DNA from: Streptomyces cynarae
GTDB lineage: Bacteria > Actinomycetota > Actinomycetes > Streptomycetales > Streptomycetaceae
DNA: 64,000 nt
Assembly: GCF_025642135.1 (NCBI RefSeq)
Contig: NZ_CP106793.1
Coordinates: 5,176,001-5,240,000 of the forward strand
Direction of reading: 5' to 3'
Numbering within the stretch: position 1 is the stretch's first letter; each line of letters opens with the position of its first letter. The notes under the pieces were generated by a model. The model worked only from the letters and a program-made list of their open reading frames with translations, did no database searches and was not told the origin of the DNA. The position numbers were made by a program, and so were the translations under genes. This document shows positions 60,789 through 64,000 of the stretch, piece by piece.

Positions 60789-61673
60789 TCACTGGCCGGC
60801 GGCCGCCGACGCCTGGGCCTCGCCGCGGCGGCGGATCTGGCGGAACGTGAACTCGGCCAGGTCGTCGCCTGCCTGGAAGACCTTGGCGTCCTTGGTCGTC
60901 ACGTCCTTGCCGTTGGTGAACCCGGCGAGCGTGAAGTACGCGTAGCGGCCGTAGGTGTTGGTCGTGGAGCGGCAGACGGCCGTACGGCAGAAAACGGGCA
61001 CGCCCTGGCCGCTCAGCGACGCGATGATGCTCTTGTTGTCGGCTTCCTGCCTGGCCTTCGTGGCCTTGGCCGCGGTGTCGAACAGGGCCACGCCGACCGT
61101 GACCGCGACGCCGTCCTTCGTATAGGTGGCGCGGATCACGCGGGTGCAGCCGTTCCTGGTGAGCACCGCGGGCAAGGTGCGGAGAGCGGCCGACGCGCAG
61201 TTCGTGGTGGAGGCGGTGGCGCCCTTCTTGTACACGTTCGTACCCATGGTCAGCTGGGTGCCGGGGAACAACGTGTCCGCGCTGATCGGGGCTGTGTCCT
61301 TCTTCGCGCTGGATATGAAGTCCATCGGATTCAGCGGCGGAGGGGCCGAGGTCGGCGCGAAGGACGGGGCGGCGTCGGCGCTCTCACTCGGGATGTTCGC
61401 CGTACTCGGCAGGGCGCTGGCAGGCCTGTTCGAGGGCTCGCTGCCGCCGTTCGCGGACACCACCGCCACGGCGACGGCGGCGCCGATCCCGACCGTGGCC
61501 AGGGCACCGCCGACGATCATCAGCAGCCGGCGGCGCTTGTTCCGGGCCTCCGAGGCCTCGGCGAGCGCGGCCCAGTCCGGCGAACTGCTCTGACTGCCCC
61601 ACTGGGGTTGCTGGGAACTCGGTTTCCAGGGATCCCACTGGGGCTCCCCCTGCCCATAACTCATGCGGCGCAT
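60789..61673 (-). CDS. membrane-anchored extracytoplasmic protein, unknown function
   Basis: 294 aa from the ATG at 61673, or 291 from 61664. A cytosolic Gln/Ser/Trp-rich head is followed by RRRLLMIVGG and one helix (about 48-72), a Ser/Pro linker, and an outer domain of about 170 residues with four Cys (NCASA, NGCTRV, FCRTAVCRS). The pairs suggest two disulphides. No family recognised. A TAAGAT lies 7 nt before 61664 and a GGAAC-N17-GTCT pair overlaps it, so a leaderless transcript is likely. Confidence 0.7.
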   Translation of the reverse strand: MRRMSYGQGEPQWDPWKPSSQQPQWGSQSSSPDWAALAEASEARNKRRRLLMIVGGALATVGIGAAVAVAVVSANGGSEPSNRPASALPSTANIPSESADAAPSFAPTSAPPPLNPMDFISSAKKDTAPISADTLFPGTQLTMGTNVYKKGATASTTNCASAALRTLPAVLTRNGCTRVIRATYTKDGVAVTVGVALFDTAAKATKARQEADNKSIIASLSGQGVPVFCRTAVCRSTTNTYGRYAYFTLAGFTNGKDVTTKDAKVFQAGDDLAEFTFRQIRRRGEAQASAAAGQ

Positions 61674-61771
61674 CTTAGACGGGCCACGGGCACGCTTGTT
61701 CCCGTTCGGTAACCACTACAGCGACCGCACAGCCAACGGACCCGAGGCGCAACAGCGGCGAAGCCCTCGTT

Positions 61772-61800
61772 TTGACCCTTCTCATGGGCGCCGTTATCCT
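61772..61800 (+). promoter_or_regulatory. rplM-rpsI promoter
   Basis: TTGACC (61772-61777) and TATCCT (61795-61800) are 17 bp apart, a strong vegetative promoter. It predicts a leader of about 175 nt; the rest of the 61674-61980 gap shows no gene. Confidence 0.85.
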
Positions 61801-61980
61801 GGCTGTTCGTTGTGTGTATTGGCTTGCTCATTCTCACGTGAGGGGCCCTTACACCGGTCCACCGGGCCGATGACCAGCGACCAGCACGCGGCTTGCGTCA
61901 CCGCTGTGCGGTCAGGGCTGTCGTGATCGTCTTCGGTGACCTTGTCAGGAACCTCACTGAAGAAGCGAAGGCTACGAACC

Positions 61981-62424
61981 GTGCGTACGTACAGCCCCAA
62001 GCCCGGCGATGTGACGCGTCAGTGGCACGTCATTGACGCGCAGGACGTCGTCCTGGGCCGTCTCGCCACCACCGCTGCCACTCTCCTGCGTGGCAAGCAC
62101 AAGCCCATCTACGCGCCCCACGTGGACGCTGGTGACTTCGTCATCATCATCAACGCGGACAAGGTCCACCTGTCCGGCAACAAGCGGACCCAGAAGATGG
62201 CGTACCGCCACTCCGGCTACCCGGGTGGTCTGCGCTCGATCCGCTACGACGACCTGCTGGCGAACAACCCCGAGAAGGCCATCGAGAAGGCCGTCAAGGG
62301 CATGCTCCCCAAGAACTCCCTGGGCCGTCAGATGCTCTCGAAGCTGAAGGTCTACAAGGGTGACCAGCACCCGCACGCTGCCCAGCAGCCGGTGCCGTTC
62401 GAGATCACCCAGGTCGCGCAGTAA
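61981..62424 (+). CDS. rplM: 50S ribosomal protein L13
   Basis: L13 (uL13) is an early 50S assembly protein. It has 147 aa from the GTG at 61981. It begins [20 protein letters not shown], with [17 protein letters not shown] and [20 protein letters not shown]. It forms the usual pair with rpsI; an ORF start at 61936 is rejected. Confidence 0.98.
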   Translation: MRTYSPKPGDVTRQWHVIDAQDVVLGRLATTAATLLRGKHKPIYAPHVDAGDFVIIINADKVHLSGNKRTQKMAYRHSGYPGGLRSIRYDDLLANNPEKAIEKAVKGMLPKNSLGRQMLSKLKVYKGDQHPHAAQQPVPFEITQVAQ

Positions 62425-62466
62425 GTCCGGCCACCCCCTAAGACTGAAGAGAATCTGAGGAGAATC

Positions 62467-62979
62467 GTGGCCGAGACCACTGCCGAGCAGCCGCTCGAAG
62501 AGCTTGACATCGACAGCTACACCACCGAGACCGAGGTCCCGCTGGAGGGTGAGTACACCTCCGAGTCCCTCGCCTCCCGCTTCGGTGAGCCCCAGCCGGC
62601 CGCCGGCCTGGGCCGTCGCAAGAACGCCATCGCCCGCGTCCGGATCGTCCCGGGCACCGGCAAGTGGAAGATCAACGGGCGCACGCTCGAGGACTACTTC
62701 CCGAACAAGGTGCACCAGCAGGAGGTCAACGAGCCCTTCAAGGTGCTCGAGCTCGAGGGCCGCTACGACGTCATCGCCCGTATCGCGGGTGGCGGCGTCT
62801 CCGGTCAGGCCGGTGCGCTCCGTCTCGGTGTCGCCCGCGCCCTGAACGAGGCGGACGTCGACAACAACCGCGGTCCGCTGAAGAAGGCCGGCTTCCTGCG
62901 CCGCGACGACCGTGCGGTCGAGCGCAAGAAGGCCGGTCTGAAGAAGGCCCGCAAGGCTCCGCAGTACAGCAAGCGCTAA
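62467..62979 (+). CDS. rpsI: 30S ribosomal protein S9
   Basis: S9 (uS9) reaches the P-site tRNA through its C-terminal tail. It has 170 aa. An acidic extension of about 45 residues precedes the core ([20 protein letters not shown]); it ends with the conserved [16 protein letters not shown] start has GAGGAG upstream. Confidence 0.98.
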   Translation: MAETTAEQPLEELDIDSYTTETEVPLEGEYTSESLASRFGEPQPAAGLGRRKNAIARVRIVPGTGKWKINGRTLEDYFPNKVHQQEVNEPFKVLELEGRYDVIARIAGGGVSGQAGALRLGVARALNEADVDNNRGPLKKAGFLRRDDRAVERKKAGLKKARKAPQYSKR

Positions 62980-63034
62980 TCGCGTCCGCTGGTCGCAGCG
63001 GGCGACCCCCTGCCTGCTGTGCGCATGCACGCAT

Positions 63035-63074
63035 CGCCCCGGCAGCACGTTCCGTGCCGCCGGGGCGGTTCGTT
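63035..63074 (+). terminator. terminator after rpsI
   Basis: A 15-bp stem with one mismatch, CGCCCCGGCAGCACG (63035-63049) against CGTGCCGCCGGGGCG (63053-63067), is followed by GTTCGTTT. Confidence 0.85.
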
Positions 63075-63379
63075 TACGGGGGAAGGTGCTTATCACCGGC
63101 TTTTGGAGCTTATGGAGCAATCCCGACAGTCCCGGCGGGGGCTTCGGGGAAGCCATAACAGGACAGGGCCGCGGCACGTGGGCCGGTGGGGTGTAGGGTC
63201 CGCGGACGCACGTCGGCGGGACATGCGTCTGTGGCACATGCGTCCACAGGATGTACGTTCGCGGGACTACGCCAGCGGGGTGACGCCGGCGGACGGCGTG
63301 GGCGGGACGTACGTATTCCGCTCCTGTCCGGACACTCGACAAGAGCCGCACATTCGCAGCAAGTTCGGAGGACACCACA
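63075..63379. other. spacer before glmM with degenerate short repeats
   Basis: There is no gene. From about 63200 to 63315 the sequence repeats variants of GGCGGGACATGCGT and GGCACATGCGT with spacing of 15-20 bp. No clear promoter seen. Confidence 0.5.
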
Positions 63380-64000
63380 GTGGGACGACTCTTCGGCACG
63401 GACGGCGTGCGCGGTGTCGCCAACGCGGATCTCACGGCCGAGATGGCGCTCGGCCTGTCCGTCGCGGCGGCGCACGTACTGGCCGAGGCGGGCACGTTCG
63501 AGGGCCACAAGCCGAAGGCGGTGGTCGGACGGGACCCGCGCGCGTCCGGGGAGTTCCTGGAGGCCGCCGTGGTCGCCGGTCTCGCCAGCGCCGGCGTGGA
63601 CGTGCTGCGGGTCGGCGTGCTGCCCACTCCGGCCGTCGCGTATCTGACGGGCGCGCTCGGCGCGGACCTCGGCGTGATGCTCTCCGCCAGCCACAACGCC
63701 ATGCCCGACAACGGCATCAAGTTCTTCGCCCGCGGCGGCCACAAGCTCGCCGACGAGCTGGAGGACAGGATCGAGGGCGTGTACGAGGAGCACCGCACCG
63801 GCGCCCCCTGGGACCGCCCCACCGGGGCCGGGGTCGGCCGGGTGACGTCGTACGACGAGGGCCTCGACCAGTACGTGGCCCATCTGCTGGGTGTCCTGCC
63901 GAACCGTCTCGACGGGCTGAAGATCGTCCTCGACGAGGCGCACGGCGCCGCCTCCCGGGTCTCGCCCGAGGCGTTCACGCGCGCGGGCGCCGAGATCGTC
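63380..64000 (+). CDS. glmM: phosphoglucosamine mutase, 5' part
   Basis: Interconverts glucosamine-6-phosphate and glucosamine-1-phosphate for peptidoglycan precursors. 207 residues are visible before the window ends. The GTG at 63380 has GGAGGAC upstream and begins [14 protein letters not shown]. The catalytic phosphoserine is Ser104 in [13 protein letters not shown]. Its place after rplM-rpsI is conserved in streptomycetes. Confidence 0.96.
   Translation, partial: MGRLFGTDGVRGVANADLTAEMALGLSVAAAHVLAEAGTFEGHKPKAVVGRDPRASGEFLEAAVVAGLASAGVDVLRVGVLPTPAVAYLTGALGADLGVMLSASHNAMPDNGIKFFARGGHKLADELEDRIEGVYEEHRTGAPWDRPTGAGVGRVTSYDEGLDQYVAHLLGVLPNRLDGLKIVLDEAHGAASRVSPEAFTRAGAEIV

Overview
This window is a GC-rich actinobacterial chromosome segment, almost certainly from a Streptomyces. 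The gene order (rplJL-rpoBC, rpsLG-fusA-tuf, the S10/spc/alpha ribosomal clusters, truA, rplM-rpsI, glmM), the GTG/TTG starts, the family-typical protein lengths and the XRE-DUF5753/DUF397 module all fit that genus. The backbone is the core transcription and translation region, read on the + strand. Accessory blocks sit in the gaps between the core operons.

Layout. 1-717: 3' end of a LppX/LprG-like gene. 800-10516: L10 leader, rplJ, rplL, rpoB, rpoC. 10589-18442 (minus strand): a six-gene accessory block. 18681-23345: str operon rpsL-rpsG-fusA-tuf. 23459-33429: accessory genes, namely a GH115 glucuronidase, a Tat lipoprotein hydrolase, a frameshifted PD-(D/E)XK-like gene, a winged-helix protein, a WhiJ/BldB-type regulatory trio and a PL9 pectate lyase. 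33636-50777: S10, spc and alpha clusters with secY, adk, map, infA, rpoA and rplQ. 50851: truA. 51894-60521: a translationally coupled glycan-assembly cluster that looks mannose-centred. 60789-61673: a membrane-anchored protein. 61772-62979: rplM-rpsI. 63380-end: 5' part of glmM.

The most unusual region is 10589-18442. A Crp/Fnr regulator gene precedes an apparent operon: a class III nucleotide cyclase with all four key catalytic residues; a STAND-like protein with a degenerate P-loop and HEAT-like repeats; an SPFH/band-7 protein; a three-helix membrane protein resembling the Pycsar effector PycTM; and an M48 membrane metalloprotease. The C terminus of the cyclase and the N terminus of the STAND-like protein carry the same 15-residue Gly-rich motif word for word, as expected for amyloid-type signalling pairs. 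A near-consensus CRP operator (TGTGA-N6-GCACA) lies upstream of the cyclase. I infer a sensor, cyclase, cyclic nucleotide, membrane effector and regulator circuit, probably defence or stress related. The STAND-like reading frame is broken by one base near 14507-14580; this may be a sequencing error.

The second notable locus is 51894-60521. A cellulose-synthase-like GT2 is coupled to a GH26 mannanase lipoprotein, two GT-C membrane glycosyltransferases, a polyprenyl-phosphate mannose synthase, a GtrA protein and a GDP-mannose-pyrophosphorylase-like enzyme. It reads as a mannan-type analogue of the cellulose synthase plus endoglucanase systems. The rpsL and rpsJ leaders also share a 25-nt element containing a hairpin. 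All function calls come from reading motifs by eye; no database search was run.
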